The notes under the pieces were generated by a model. It was not told the DNA's origin and did not search any database. It saw nothing but the letters and a program-made list of their open reading frames with translations. Position numbers and translations under genes: made by a program. From Flavobacteriales bacterium (GTDB taxonomy: Bacteria; Bacteroidota; Bacteroidia; Flavobacteriales_F; PHOS-HE28), in assembly GCA_016703105.1 (NCBI GenBank), contig JADJCS010000001.1, positions 556,392 through 620,391 of the forward strand: a stretch of DNA of 64,000 bases, read 5' to 3'. Positions 32,809 through 42,803 of this stretch are shown piece by piece (positions within the stretch are counted from its first letter, which is position 1; each line of letters begins with the position of its first letter).

Positions 32809-35583
32809 ATGCGCATCGCTTTTACCCTTTTCGCGCTCGTCCTGTTCTCGCGTGGCTATGCCCAATTCGGTGGGCTCCAACCGGTAGATACGATCGCCGT
32901 GGATGCCCTGTTGGTCGCTGATCTCGATAGTGATGGCGATGGTGATCTGCTGGCCACTACCCCACATGGAATGATCCGCTACCGCAACCTGGACGGCTCC
33001 GGGGATCTTGGTGCGGCGGAGATCCTGTTGAGCATCGGTATGGGGGATCATGTGATCGCCGCCTGCGCCGACCTCGACGGAGATGGGGACAACGACATCC
33101 TCTTCGGTCGCGCATCGGATAGTTCGCTCTACTGTATGACGAACGTTGATGGGCTCGGGAACTTCGCAGCACCATTTTTGGTAGCCGCACTCCCGGCACC
33201 CATGCTGCCGCCAGGCTCGCGAAGCGTACATGCGGCGGACATTACCGGCGATGGGCTTCCAGAGGCTATCGCGGCCTGCGCGGGATCGTCCAACGCGTTC
33301 TGGTGCGCAGGCCTCGGTGGCACCTTCGGCCCACTACAGACCATACCTTCCCTGCTAGGCGGCCCTATAGGGTATATGGACGTGGCCGATCTGGACGGCG
33401 ACGTCACGCTCGATCTGTTGCTCTACGATCCGCAAGGAGAATTCGTGATCGCGAGCAATACGGCCGGTGATGGGTCGATCTGGGACGCAACCGTGATCGC
33501 GCAGACCCCGCTCGATGTGCTTCGCGGTCCGGATCTGATCGATGTGGACACCGATGGCGACCTCGATATCGGACTGCACGGGTCCATGGTTGGTACCTTG
33601 CGGAACGGAACCGCACAAGGCTTGCCATGGCCGTCCTTTTCACTCGATGTGCTGTGCGAACAACCCGAAGCGGGTGAAGGGGCGTACGGCCACATCGGGT
33701 GCGGGTCGTCGGCCTCTGTGGTCCATTTTACGTCGGACACGATAGCCACTACGCGGTGGCGCCACTTCGATCCCACATTGAACACCTTGGGACCGTCCCT
33801 CGCACTTCCTTATGTGGCGCCTGGCGAGCGAGCACTTCTACGTGACCTGGATGGGGATGGCCTCGACGACCTGTTCGTTATCTCCGCGGATCAGTTCGGT
33901 TGGTATAGATGTGAGCTTCCGACCAGCGCCCCTGCCTACTCGATCACGTTCCCTCCGCTCGATACGTTGTGCCAGTTCGGCGGTGACTATCTCCTGCCCT
34001 ATACCGCACCGCCAGGTGGAGCATGGTCCGGCCCATGGATCATTGACGATTCGTTCCATGCCGGATCGGCCTGGGCCGGGAGCTATCCGATCGTCTACCA
34101 AGTGCAGGACAGCTCCCTCTGCCCAGTGGCGGATGGCACCACGCTCCACGTGATCGAAATGCCCATCATCACAGCGTCTGAGCCAGGACCGTGGAACTGC
34201 CCCACAGGTCCGGTGCAATTCAGCGCGGCGCCGTCGAACGGGCTCTGGTTCGGTCCCGTGGACGGCTTCGGTCTGTTGGATATCGATACGCGGCCATTCG
34301 TCGGTGAATTGGTCTTTGTACATGTGGATGCCACCGGGGCGAGTTGTGCGAGCGTAGGCCAGGTGATCGAGGTGTGGGACATCGCGCCGATGACCTTTCT
34401 GATCGATACCGCGATGTGTGTGAACGATGCTCCACAGACCTTGGTCCTTTCCGGTCCTTCCCCCGGATATGTCACGCTCGCGGGTGAGTTGGACAATGTC
34501 GTCTATGTGCAACCGAACGTGGCCACCGCGCAGTTCGATCCTTCACAAGGTGTTGGTACTTATTCCATACAGGCCCTTGCCTCCGGCGGGGATGTCTGTC
34601 CCGACTCCATCTGGACCACGATCACCGTGTTCGCGCTGCCCGAATTGTCGCTCACTCCGTTCGACACGCTTTGCAGCAGCTCCGGTCCCTACACCTTGGA
34701 CCATGGTTCACCTGCGGGAGGCACCTGGAGCGGTTTCGGGGTGTTCGGCGATGTGTTCGAAGTAGGTACGCCCCAGTTCGGTAACTACATCCTCTCGTAT
34801 GCTTACACTGACACACTCGGATGTACGGCGAACGCTTCTCAGGTGATCACCGCCATCAGCAGGCCGTCGATCTTCGGCCCGGAGGACAGCACGGTTTATT
34901 GCACCGATAGCGGCCCTGCGGGTTATTCGGCCAGCCCGGCCAGTGGGATCTGGAGCGCCCCTCTCGATCCCAGTTCCGGAATATTGAATCCCGCTGGCGT
35001 TCAACCCATACCCTTCCAAGGCGTGGCGCAATACATCTATACCGATCCCACGGGAGGCGATTGCGTGAGCGATCCACTGGCCTTTTTCGTGCTGGCCGCA
35101 CCGGTGGTCACCTTCGAGATTCCATTGGACCTGCTGTTCACGAACAGCCCGCCCATCATCCTCTCCGGCGGGCTTCCGCTCGGCGGTGTGTACACGATCG
35201 ATGGCCTACCTGTCACGCAGTTCGATCCCGCACTTGAAGGTCCGGGTGTGTTCGACGTGTACTATACCGCTAGCGTTGGCCCCTGCAGCAAGAGCGTAGC
35301 GGATACCCTGCTGGTGCTTCTGGACAATGCCGTTGAAGAGCATGCTTCGGGTGCGTACCGCGTGTGGCCCAACCCGGCGACGAACGACCTATTCATCATG
35401 AGCGATCTCCCGGCTACGGGTGAGTTTTGTATCGCCGATGTGATGGGCCGCGTTGTATTGGAACACGACGTGGACCGCTGGCCCATGCATTTGGATGTTT
35501 CGGTGCTCGCCCCGGGCCATTATTCGTTGCTCCTGGGCGATGGTACGATCGCGAGGGTGCTCCCGTTGGTGGTTAGGCGCTGA
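32809..35583 (+). CDS. T9SS cargo protein with FG-GAP/VCBS propeller and Ig-like repeats (paralogue 1)
   Basis: A 924-residue secreted protein starting MRIAFTLFALVLFSRGYAQF. The first ~370 residues form an FG-GAP/VCBS-type propeller with calcium-binding DxDxDG loops (VADLDSDGDGDLLA; ADLDGDGDNDILF; RDLDGDGLDDLFV). Then come Ig-like repeats of a pattern LC-GG-W-SGP-G-Y (LDTLCQFGGDYLLPY; FDTLCSSSGPYTLDHG). The C-terminus is a T9SS type A domain (VWPNPATNDLFIMSD to RVLPLVVRR). A TAATTTCG element precedes the ATG by 18 nt. It is the first of two tandem paralogues. Function is likely adhesion or surface structure (inference). Confidence 0.88.
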   Translation: MRIAFTLFALVLFSRGYAQFGGLQPVDTIAVDALLVADLDSDGDGDLLATTPHGMIRYRNLDGSGDLGAAEILLSIGMGDHVIAACADLDGDGDNDILFGRASDSSLYCMTNVDGLGNFAAPFLVAALPAPMLPPGSRSVHAADITGDGLPEAIAACAGSSNAFWCAGLGGTFGPLQTIPSLLGGPIGYMDVADLDGDVTLDLLLYDPQGEFVIASNTAGDGSIWDATVIAQTPLDVLRGPDLIDVDTDGDLDIGLHGSMVGTLRNGTAQGLPWPSFSLDVLCEQPEAGEGAYGHIGCGSSASVVHFTSDTIATTRWRHFDPTLNTLGPSLALPYVAPGERALLRDLDGDGLDDLFVISADQFGWYRCELPTSAPAYSITFPPLDTLCQFGGDYLLPYTAPPGGAWSGPWIIDDSFHAGSAWAGSYPIVYQVQDSSLCPVADGTTLHVIEMPIITASEPGPWNCPTGPVQFSAAPSNGLWFGPVDGFGLLDIDTRPFVGELVFVHVDATGASCASVGQVIEVWDIAPMTFLIDTAMCVNDAPQTLVLSGPSPGYVTLAGELDNVVYVQPNVATAQFDPSQGVGTYSIQALASGGDVCPDSIWTTITVFALPELSLTPFDTLCSSSGPYTLDHGSPAGGTWSGFGVFGDVFEVGTPQFGNYILSYAYTDTLGCTANASQVITAISRPSIFGPEDSTVYCTDSGPAGYSASPASGIWSAPLDPSSGILNPAGVQPIPFQGVAQYIYTDPTGGDCVSDPLAFFVLAAPVVTFEIPLDLLFTNSPPIILSGGLPLGGVYTIDGLPVTQFDPALEGPGVFDVYYTASVGPCSKSVADTLLVLLDNAVEEHASGAYRVWPNPATNDLFIMSDLPATGEFCIADVMGRVVLEHDVDRWPMHLDVSVLAPGHYSLLLGDGTIARVLPLVVRR

Positions 35584-35653
35584 ACGGTCCGATCGCTCGC
35601 CGCGAGGCCTTTCGGATCCCCGCGCTACATTCATGGTCCCTTATCCGACCACT

Positions 35654-38600
35654 ATGAACTCCATGTGCTTTCGTGCCGCCCTGATCCTGCAATTCGTCGC
35701 CTCCAGCGCATGGGCGCAGTTCGGTCCCATCCAGCCGGTCGAAAATGGCATCGCGGAGATCCAGGAGGTGCTCACTGCGGATCTTGATCTGGACGGCGAT
35801 CAGGACATCGTGGTACTCGCCGATCTGGGCAGTTCGTTGCTACGGATCGAGAACCTCGACGGCTTGGGGGCGTTCGGTCCACCCCAGGTGATCCGAAGTG
35901 GAATGGCCGGCTATTCCGAAGTGGCATTGACCGACCTGAACGGCGATCTCTATCCCGACCTGGCGATCAGCACAGGATCGGACAGCCTGGTGTTCTGGAA
36001 GCCCAACCTCGGCAACGGCTTCTTCGGTGCGGATGTGCCCACCACCCTGGCGGCCATCGCGCTGCCGTCCGGCTTCGGTGCATTGATCTGTGCGAACATC
36101 ACCGGGGATACGCTGCCTGAGATCATCATCACGAGTGGTGACAGCCTGCTCTGGGCGATCAACTCCACCAATGGCTTCGTTGATCGAGGCGGGATCCCCC
36201 GAGATGCCGGGACCTTCTGCCCCGTGCTCCAGGCGGGCGATCTCGACCTGGACGGAGATATGGACCTGATCGCCGTGCAGAGCGAACTCACCGTCTTCGA
36301 GAACAACGATGGGCTTGGTACCAACTGGCTCACCACCGCTTTCCCAAGCACCATCGGCTGGACGAGCGGCAAGAACATGCAACTGCTCGACGCTGATGGC
36401 GATGGTGACTTGGACCTCCTTGGCCAGGACCACCAGACCCGGTGGGTCCGTAACTACCATGTGGAAGGCCAACCCTGGCCCTCTTTCGTGGGCGAGCAGT
36501 TCGAACCCATCCATCTCTCCTTGAACAGCGGTACGGCTGGTCATCTCGGCTGTGGTGGCACCATCGATCTTGTATGGAGGAACTTGGGATCGGGCGTGCG
36601 ATGGACCAGTTTCGATCCCATCGCGAACGCGTTCGCACCGCCCATCGCCTTACCGGACCTGCCGCAAGGCCATCGCTTCCACATCGCCGACCTGAACGGC
36701 GATACGCGCAACGATCTGATCATCGCTCACAACGATTCCATTTCGTGGTACGCCAATGGGCTCTCACTCACGGATACCATTTCACTTGTCGCACCGGATA
36801 TTCTATGCGCCAACGGCGGAAGCATCTATTTGCCTCTCCACACACCGATCGATGGTGGGATATGGACCGGGCCGAACGTGTCGAACGAACTCTTCAATAC
36901 AGGTGGGCTGGATGGTGGAACGTACATCTTGACCTACACTGTGATCGACACCACGGGGTGCCCGCTCTCGGGCGCCATGGACGTGGTACTGATCGATGCT
37001 CCTACGATCTCCACCGTCGATCCGCTACTCGACCCGCAGTGTCCTGGGGACCAGATCCAGTTCATCGCGTCGCCAGGTGGAGAATGGTACGGAGCGGCTG
37101 ATGTGAACGGCTACTTGTACACCGGATGCGATGCCCGGCCCCTGTTCGGCGAAGTGATCCTCCTGTACACCGATCAAACGGAAGGACAATGCAGTGCCTC
37201 GCTCGACTTGAACATTCTACCATGCGGTGGTCTCGCCTTCGGCGGGCCGAGCGTGCTGTGCGAAGACGGCCCGCAACAAGTGATCACGGCGCAAACCGCC
37301 ACCTTCGGCAGCGTAACCATGGATGGCCCGCTCGACTCGGTGGTATTTATGCCACCCGCATCGGTATACGGCTACTTCGATCCAGGGCAAGGCCCCGGGT
37401 TCTATACGATCACCGCCGCAGGTGGTGGTCCAGGCGAATGTGTCGCGTACGACACGCTCGTGGTGGAAGTGCTTCCCGCCATCACCGGGTTGTTCCTCGA
37501 ACCGTTCGATACGCTGTGCGTGACCGCCGAGCAATACGCGCTGGACCAGGCAAGTCTGCCGGATGGTTTATGGAGCGGGCCCGGCGTGGATACCGATCTG
37601 AACACCTTCACTCCCCCGGGCGTCGGCGACTTCACTCTCACCTATGCTGTGTTCAACAAGTTCTGCGGGGCGTATGCATCCCAACCGATCTCGGTGATAG
37701 CCGAGGTGGCGATCGATCCACAGCTCAACGGTCTGATCTGTACCAGTGATCCACCTGTGCAACTCACAGCGGTGCCGAGCGGCGTGGTCTGGGATCCACC
37801 GGTCACAACGAACGGTGTGTTCGATCCGGGCACCGTGCCCTTGAACACGCAAGTGATCGCGTGTACCTATACCGATGTGACCGGAGCGGTCTGCCCCGGG
37901 CTGGTGACGGGCTTCACAATGGGCGCCCCGGCATCCGTTTCGTGGAACGTGACGGATACCACCTATTGCGTGGGCGATACCGTTCTCCTCGTTGCGTTCG
38001 GGCCGATCGGCTATACCTATTTCTCTGGCGGAGGCATTGTGGAAGAGCTCACGTTCGGTTGCACGTTCGCGGGTCCGGTGCCCGGTGTGTACGAATTGAT
38101 CGTGGGTGCACAGAGCCCGGGCGAATGCGCCAACGCGGATACCCTGCTGGTGCTCGTGGGCGATACCGCTCCGATCGTGGAAGGCCCTCTCCTGCTTCCG
38201 TTCTGCGCAGGGGATGGTCAATCACCGATCGCGCTGCCGGACGGTGTGCCGACAGGGGGTACTTGGTCAGGTCCTGGAGTGGCCAATGGATCCCTGGATG
38301 CGGGTTCCATCGGTGCGGGATCGTTCACGCTCTCCTATTCCGCGAGCGAGCCCGAGTTCGGCTGCTCCGCTTCGGCCGATGTGGAGATCCAGGTCTACGA
38401 CACGGTCCTCGTCTTCGCCGGGCTCGGCGATCTACTGTTCTGCTCGGATGATGCGAGCGCCCTATTCAGCGCGCAACCGGAAGGAGGCACATGGTCAGCG
38501 CCGGTCGGGTTCGATGGCTTCTTCGATCCGGCCTCTGTGCCGGTGGGCAACTACGCGCTCCAGTACATCTGGACCGGCCAGGGAGGCTGTACGCTCGTCA

Positions 38601-39142
38601 ACGCGCCGCGATCGCTCCTTGTGGCCGACCCGGTGGTACCTACGATCTTCTTGAACGGCACGCCTGCTGAAAGTGGAACGCTGTGCCCCACGGACTTCCC
38701 AGCGGTCTTCACGGCTACGCCCACGTTCGGCTCGTGGGGCGGCACGATGCCCACCTCCAACGACACGCTGATCATAGAGGTTTGGCAGTTCCCTCCAGGC
38801 ACTCCCCTTTCCATCATCGCTCTGGCATCACCCCTCCTGGACTGTCCGAGCCTTTCATCGGTAGACTACGTGGTGGACCTGTGTACATCGATCACGCCGA
38901 CCGAAGGAGCACATGCCTTCACCTTGCGTCCGAACCCGGCGTCGGACCATGTCATGATCGAAGGCCCGTCAGGCGAACGCATGGATGTTCGGTTGATCGA
39001 TGCGTTGGGGCGCACGCTAGAAGCCGCGCGAAGCACGTTCATGCCGCATTCCCTGGATGTGCATGCACTAGCTCCGGGCAGCTATCTGGTACACATCGAT
39101 CGGATGGGTGGCACGGAAGTGCTCCGGCTCGTGGTGCGCTGA
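35654..39142 (+). CDS. T9SS cargo protein with FG-GAP/VCBS propeller and Ig-like repeats (paralogue 2)
   Basis: A 1162-residue paralogue of the upstream protein, starting with a signal peptide (ALILQFVASSAWAQFGPIQP). The N-terminal propeller has the same DxDxDG loops (TADLDLDGDQDIVVLADL; LLDADGDGDLDLLGQD). The middle carries more Ig-like repeats than paralogue 1, with recurring G-WSGPGV-F-P-G-F-L-Y units (DGLWSGPGVDTDLNTFTPPG; GGTWSGPGVANGSLDAG; GGTWSAPVGFDGFFDPAS). The end is a T9SS type A domain (LRPNPASDHVMIEGP to EVLRLVVR). The 70-bp gap after paralogue 1 contains TACATTCA near its end. Tandem duplication with repeat gain is inferred. Confidence 0.88.
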   Translation: MNSMCFRAALILQFVASSAWAQFGPIQPVENGIAEIQEVLTADLDLDGDQDIVVLADLGSSLLRIENLDGLGAFGPPQVIRSGMAGYSEVALTDLNGDLYPDLAISTGSDSLVFWKPNLGNGFFGADVPTTLAAIALPSGFGALICANITGDTLPEIIITSGDSLLWAINSTNGFVDRGGIPRDAGTFCPVLQAGDLDLDGDMDLIAVQSELTVFENNDGLGTNWLTTAFPSTIGWTSGKNMQLLDADGDGDLDLLGQDHQTRWVRNYHVEGQPWPSFVGEQFEPIHLSLNSGTAGHLGCGGTIDLVWRNLGSGVRWTSFDPIANAFAPPIALPDLPQGHRFHIADLNGDTRNDLIIAHNDSISWYANGLSLTDTISLVAPDILCANGGSIYLPLHTPIDGGIWTGPNVSNELFNTGGLDGGTYILTYTVIDTTGCPLSGAMDVVLIDAPTISTVDPLLDPQCPGDQIQFIASPGGEWYGAADVNGYLYTGCDARPLFGEVILLYTDQTEGQCSASLDLNILPCGGLAFGGPSVLCEDGPQQVITAQTATFGSVTMDGPLDSVVFMPPASVYGYFDPGQGPGFYTITAAGGGPGECVAYDTLVVEVLPAITGLFLEPFDTLCVTAEQYALDQASLPDGLWSGPGVDTDLNTFTPPGVGDFTLTYAVFNKFCGAYASQPISVIAEVAIDPQLNGLICTSDPPVQLTAVPSGVVWDPPVTTNGVFDPGTVPLNTQVIACTYTDVTGAVCPGLVTGFTMGAPASVSWNVTDTTYCVGDTVLLVAFGPIGYTYFSGGGIVEELTFGCTFAGPVPGVYELIVGAQSPGECANADTLLVLVGDTAPIVEGPLLLPFCAGDGQSPIALPDGVPTGGTWSGPGVANGSLDAGSIGAGSFTLSYSASEPEFGCSASADVEIQVYDTVLVFAGLGDLLFCSDDASALFSAQPEGGTWSAPVGFDGFFDPASVPVGNYALQYIWTGQGGCTLVNAPRSLLVADPVVPTIFLNGTPAESGTLCPTDFPAVFTATPTFGSWGGTMPTSNDTLIIEVWQFPPGTPLSIIALASPLLDCPSLSSVDYVVDLCTSITPTEGAHAFTLRPNPASDHVMIEGPSGERMDVRLIDALGRTLEAARSTFMPHSLDVHALAPGSYLVHIDRMGGTEVLRLVVR

Positions 39143-39167
39143 TCGCGATCGCCGCACCGCGCGGACG

Positions 39168-39551
39168 CTATTGGATCCGGTAGTCGTCCTCCTTCGATCG
39201 CGTCAGGCGGTACGCCTGCCCTTTGCATTTGCCTTTACTGCTGTTCCCACTGCACGTCACGTACACTTCGGAACGGATCGTACACTCCGGATCGCAGCAG
39301 ATCTCCACGCGGTTCAGCATGCGCTTGGCCTGCCCCGTCGGCCGCATCGGTACGATGGAACTGTCCGCTGGCACGGTGTACTTCACGCCGACCTCATCGA
39401 GCACATCGCCCGGACACGCGGAACCCTGCCGCCAGAAGCAAAGCACAGAGACTTCGCGATCGAGGGTGTTGGTGAGGGATTGTGCCAACAGTGGTGCGGT
39501 GATCGCACAGACCGCAAGAGACAGAAGGCCGCGCAGCACGATGCTCGTCAT
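39168..39551 (-). CDS. Small secreted cysteine-rich protein
   Basis: A 127-residue protein with a clear signal peptide (LLSLAVCAITAPLLAQS). The mature part has seven cysteines, including an adjacent pair (RVEICCDPECTIRSEVYVTC), suggesting disulfide bonds in the periplasm or outside the cell. No family recognised. It is convergent with the T9SS paralogue, 25 bp away, and lies 50 bp downstream of the parC stop on the same strand in the reverse direction of reading, with its own start. Nothing indicates a link to parC. Confidence 0.65.
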   Translation of the reverse strand: MTSIVLRGLLSLAVCAITAPLLAQSLTNTLDREVSVLCFWRQGSACPGDVLDEVGVKYTVPADSSIVPMRPTGQAKRMLNRVEICCDPECTIRSEVYVTCSGNSSKGKCKGQAYRLTRSKEDDYRIQ

Positions 39552-39601
39552 GGTTCGTTGGATAGGCCATCGAAGTTAACCCACACCGAATGATCGGTTG
39601 G

Positions 39602-42352
39602 CTAATCCAACCCCAACGTGATCTGCTTGCCCGGTTCGTAGCCGATCATCGGATCCTCCGGTGATCGCTCCACGTCCTGTGCGGCCTGGTCGCGGCGGAA
39701 CTGCTTCATCGGCGATTCCTCCAAGCCCTCCTCTTCGGGCGCGTCCAAGTTGCCGACCTCCTCATCGGTGATGAGCATGCCCTGCACTTCCTCCAACTCC
39801 GGCGTCATGGGAATGAACATCGGGTCCAGCAATTCGAGGTCCTTCACCTTGAAGGGTGTGAGCCGATTGCCGAGCGCCTTGACGCCCTTGACCGCTATGA
39901 AGGCCTCCATATCGACCTCCTCATTGGGACGATCGTTGCTGCGCTTGTCGAAAGCCACCTTCACCCGGGGATGACCCACTAAGCTGTGCAGCGCGAGTTT
40001 GCTTTCGGGATGTTCGGTGATGAACGTGACGGGATCCTTCGCGGGTTCCACCAGGAAGCGCTTCACCTGGTATTGCTGCTTCTCCCCTTCCCAATACACG
40101 GCGCTGATCACCGCCTTCGGATCCCACTTCACCACGGTGATGGTCTCGTCAGGAAAGTGGGTGCTGAGCGCGAAGGGTAGCAACTGGTACTGCCCGGTGG
40201 AGAGCACCACCAGGATCCGATCCTCACCGGCGAAGCGGCCGAGGTAGCGGCCATGGCCCGTATCGTTCAGGCGGCGCACCGTTTCATCGAACCAGATCGG
40301 GATGGCGCCCAGCGTGGATCCGCCCCGTTCCTTCTGCGTGATCTTGCTAACCAGGTGGCGCGTGAGCAGGTTGCCCTTGCTGCCCCTTCCCTTCACACTG
40401 AGCTGCGCGAAGTCGATATCGAACTTGCTCTTGCGCAAATTGGGACGCGGACGCAACTGCACCTGCACTACTTCGGCGGCCCCATCGGGGTTGGCGGTGA
40501 AGTACTCCACCCTAGAACCAGGAGCACCTCCCGTGAGGTCGTATTCCTTGTCGCGTGTGATGCCCGTTACCGCGAACCGCTTCATGTAGTAGGCGCCCTT
40601 CGGCCCGTCCTGATAGATCAGGTGGTAGATGGTGCGCTCGTCGTTCTTCTTCCATACACCGACATGGAGGAAATCCTTGCCGATGAATTTCTTGTCCGCC
40701 ACTTTGGTGACGATCATGGTGCCATTGGCGCGGAACACGATGATATCGTCGATCTCGCTACACTCGTCCACGAACTCGAAGTTGCGCAGGCTCCAACCCA
40801 TGAAGCCCTCCGCTCGGTCCACGTAGAGCTTGCGGTTCGCCACGGCCACTTTGGTGGCCACGATGGTGTCGAACGTGCGCAGTTCGGTCTTGCGCTCGCG
40901 GCCAGTGCCGAACTTCTTCTTCAACTCCTTGAAGTAGTCCACCGCATGGTCCACCAAGTGGTCCAGCTTGTGCTGCACGGTGGCCAGGTTGTCCTCCAGG
41001 CTACGGATATGCTCATCGGCCTGGAACGCGTCGAACTTGCTGATACGCTTGATGCGGATCTCGGTGAGGCGCACCACATCCTCGTCGGTCACTTCGCGGC
41101 GTAGGTCCTTCACATGGGGCTTGAGGCCGCGATGAATGAAGTCCATGACCTGCTCCCAGGTTTCGGCCTCCTCGATCTTGCGGTACACCTTCTTCTCGAT
41201 GAAAATGCGCTCCAGGCTGGCGAAGTGCCATTGCTCCTCCAGCTCGCTCCGTTTGATCGTGAGCTCCAGCTTCAGCAGACGCAGGGTGTTCTCCGTGCTG
41301 ATGCGCAACAGCTCTGCCACGCCCACGAAACGGGGTTTGTCGTTCTCGATCACCACCGCGTTCGGCGCGATGCTCAGCTCACAATCAGTGAAGGCATAGA
41401 GCGCATCGATGGTGTTGTCCGGCGATACGCCCGCAGCGAGGTGGATGGCGATCTCGACGTTCTCGGCCGTGTTGTCCTCGATGTGGCGCACCTTGATCTT
41501 GCCCTTGTCGTTGGCCTTGATGATGCTCTCGATCAGGCTGGCGGTGGTGGTGCCGTAGGGGATCTCGGAGATGATCAGCGTCTTGTTGTCCTCCTTGCGG
41601 ATGCGGGCCCGCGCGCGCACGCGCCCACCGCGCTCGCCTTCGTTGTAGTTGCTCACGTCGGCCAGACCGGCCGTGGGGAAATCGGGCAGCAGTTCGAAGG
41701 AGCGTTTGCGCAGCACCGCGATGCTGGCATCGATCAATTCGTTGAAGTTGTGCGGCAGCACCTTGCAGCTCAGGCCCACGGCGATGCCCTCGCCACCTTG
41801 CGCAAGCAGCAATGGGAACTTCACCGGCAGGAAGACCGGCTCCTTGTTGCGCCCGTCGTAGCTGAGCTGCCACTCGGTGGTCTTGGGGTTGAAAACGACC
41901 TCGTTGGCGAACTTGCTGAGGCGCGCTTCGATGTAACGTGGCGCGGCGGCGCTATCACCGGTGAGGGTGTTGCCCCAGTTGCCCTGGCAGTCGATCAGCA
42001 GGTCCTTCTGCCCCAGTTGCACCAACGCATCGCCGATGCTGGCATCGCCATGCGGATGGTATTGCATGGTATGCCCGATGATGTTGGCCACCTTGTTGTA
42101 GCGGCCATCATCCAGGTCGTTCATGGCATGCAGGATCCTGCGCTGCACCGGCTTCAATCCATCGTAGAGCGCGGGCACGGCGCGCTCCAGGATCACGTAG
42201 CTGGCATAGTCCAGGAACCAGTTGCGGTACATGCCGCTCACCGAGAACGCGCCGCCGGTGGCGGGCACCCCGCTCTGCTTGTCGGTATGGCCGTTGATCC
42301 CGGGCTCTTCGTGCCCGTTGGTCCCGTTCATCTCTTCGTGTACGTCGCTCAT
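39602..42352 (-). CDS. parC: DNA topoisomerase IV subunit A
   Basis: ParC is the DNA-cutting subunit of topoisomerase IV, which separates daughter chromosomes. The winged-helix/tower core shows LKPVQRRILHAMNDL, HPHGDASIGDALVQL (quinolone-resistance region) and the active-site tyrosine in DSAAAPRYIEARL. The C-terminal domain lacks the GyrA box QRRGGKG, supporting ParC rather than GyrA. From the ATG it is 916 residues with an acidic N-terminal extension (about 35 residues, NGTNGHEEPGINGH) and an acidic tail. The ATG overlaps the upstream gene's TGA (TGATG); a GTG one codon earlier is also possible. Last gene of the parE operon. Confidence 0.95.
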   Translation of the reverse strand: MSDVHEEMNGTNGHEEPGINGHTDKQSGVPATGGAFSVSGMYRNWFLDYASYVILERAVPALYDGLKPVQRRILHAMNDLDDGRYNKVANIIGHTMQYHPHGDASIGDALVQLGQKDLLIDCQGNWGNTLTGDSAAAPRYIEARLSKFANEVVFNPKTTEWQLSYDGRNKEPVFLPVKFPLLLAQGGEGIAVGLSCKVLPHNFNELIDASIAVLRKRSFELLPDFPTAGLADVSNYNEGERGGRVRARARIRKEDNKTLIISEIPYGTTTASLIESIIKANDKGKIKVRHIEDNTAENVEIAIHLAAGVSPDNTIDALYAFTDCELSIAPNAVVIENDKPRFVGVAELLRISTENTLRLLKLELTIKRSELEEQWHFASLERIFIEKKVYRKIEEAETWEQVMDFIHRGLKPHVKDLRREVTDEDVVRLTEIRIKRISKFDAFQADEHIRSLEDNLATVQHKLDHLVDHAVDYFKELKKKFGTGRERKTELRTFDTIVATKVAVANRKLYVDRAEGFMGWSLRNFEFVDECSEIDDIIVFRANGTMIVTKVADKKFIGKDFLHVGVWKKNDERTIYHLIYQDGPKGAYYMKRFAVTGITRDKEYDLTGGAPGSRVEYFTANPDGAAEVVQVQLRPRPNLRKSKFDIDFAQLSVKGRGSKGNLLTRHLVSKITQKERGGSTLGAIPIWFDETVRRLNDTGHGRYLGRFAGEDRILVVLSTGQYQLLPFALSTHFPDETITVVKWDPKAVISAVYWEGEKQQYQVKRFLVEPAKDPVTFITEHPESKLALHSLVGHPRVKVAFDKRSNDRPNEEVDMEAFIAVKGVKALGNRLTPFKVKDLELLDPMFIPMTPELEEVQGMLITDEEVGNLDAPEEEGLEESPMKQFRRDQAAQDVERSPEDPMIGYEPGKQITLGLD

Positions 42353-42803
42353 CACAGGGGGCCGCAGATCGTTTCCGCGCGGCCATAGCTCAAGTTATTG
42401 GAAAGGCGGAGTTCCAGGCAGACATCGCCTGTTCCGAATTGGACCGTGTCACGTTGGTACCGTAGCACGTCGCTACCTACTGGGACCTGACCAACGAGGT
42501 CCTCGTCGCCGGTGACAAGATCCCGCACCTTCACCTGGTAGCTGGTGTTTTCCAGGAAGAGCGCACTGTTCACGCGGAAGACAACGTATTGCGCCGTGCC
42601 CCCCGGGGGGACGGGTTGAGCTTCGTTCACCACTTCCTCAAAGGAGAAGATGGCCGCACCGCTATAGTCCGCATCGAAGGGGTTGTTGGGCGTCAAGCGC
42701 TGGCAGGACGTCCCCGGAGGATGTCACGAGGTCCTGGTACCGCAGGGTCCGTCGACGCAGCGGACCCGCCAAGAAGAAGCAGGCTGAGCAGGGTATTCCT
42801 CAT
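42352..42803 (-). CDS. Small envelope protein between PEGA-like gene and parC (frameshifted)
   Basis: Only the last 114 residues are open in one frame (NNPFDADYSGAAIFSFEEVV to YGRAETICGPL), with no ATG. Yet an ATG at 42803 overlaps the upstream stop as ATGA and encodes a signal-peptide-like start (MRNTLLSLLLLGG), and the downstream end overlaps the parC start. The 452-bp span is one base short of, or two bases longer than, a whole number of codons. Either one base is missing near GGGG, or two bases are extra, giving LRYQDLVTSSGTSCQRL as the joining sequence. The mature part looks like a small beta-rich exported protein (SYQVKVRDLVTG). Function unknown. Confidence 0.6.

Noticed and set aside
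41114..42388. 424-codon open frame antisense to parC
   Set aside because: Shadow frame over a clear parC.
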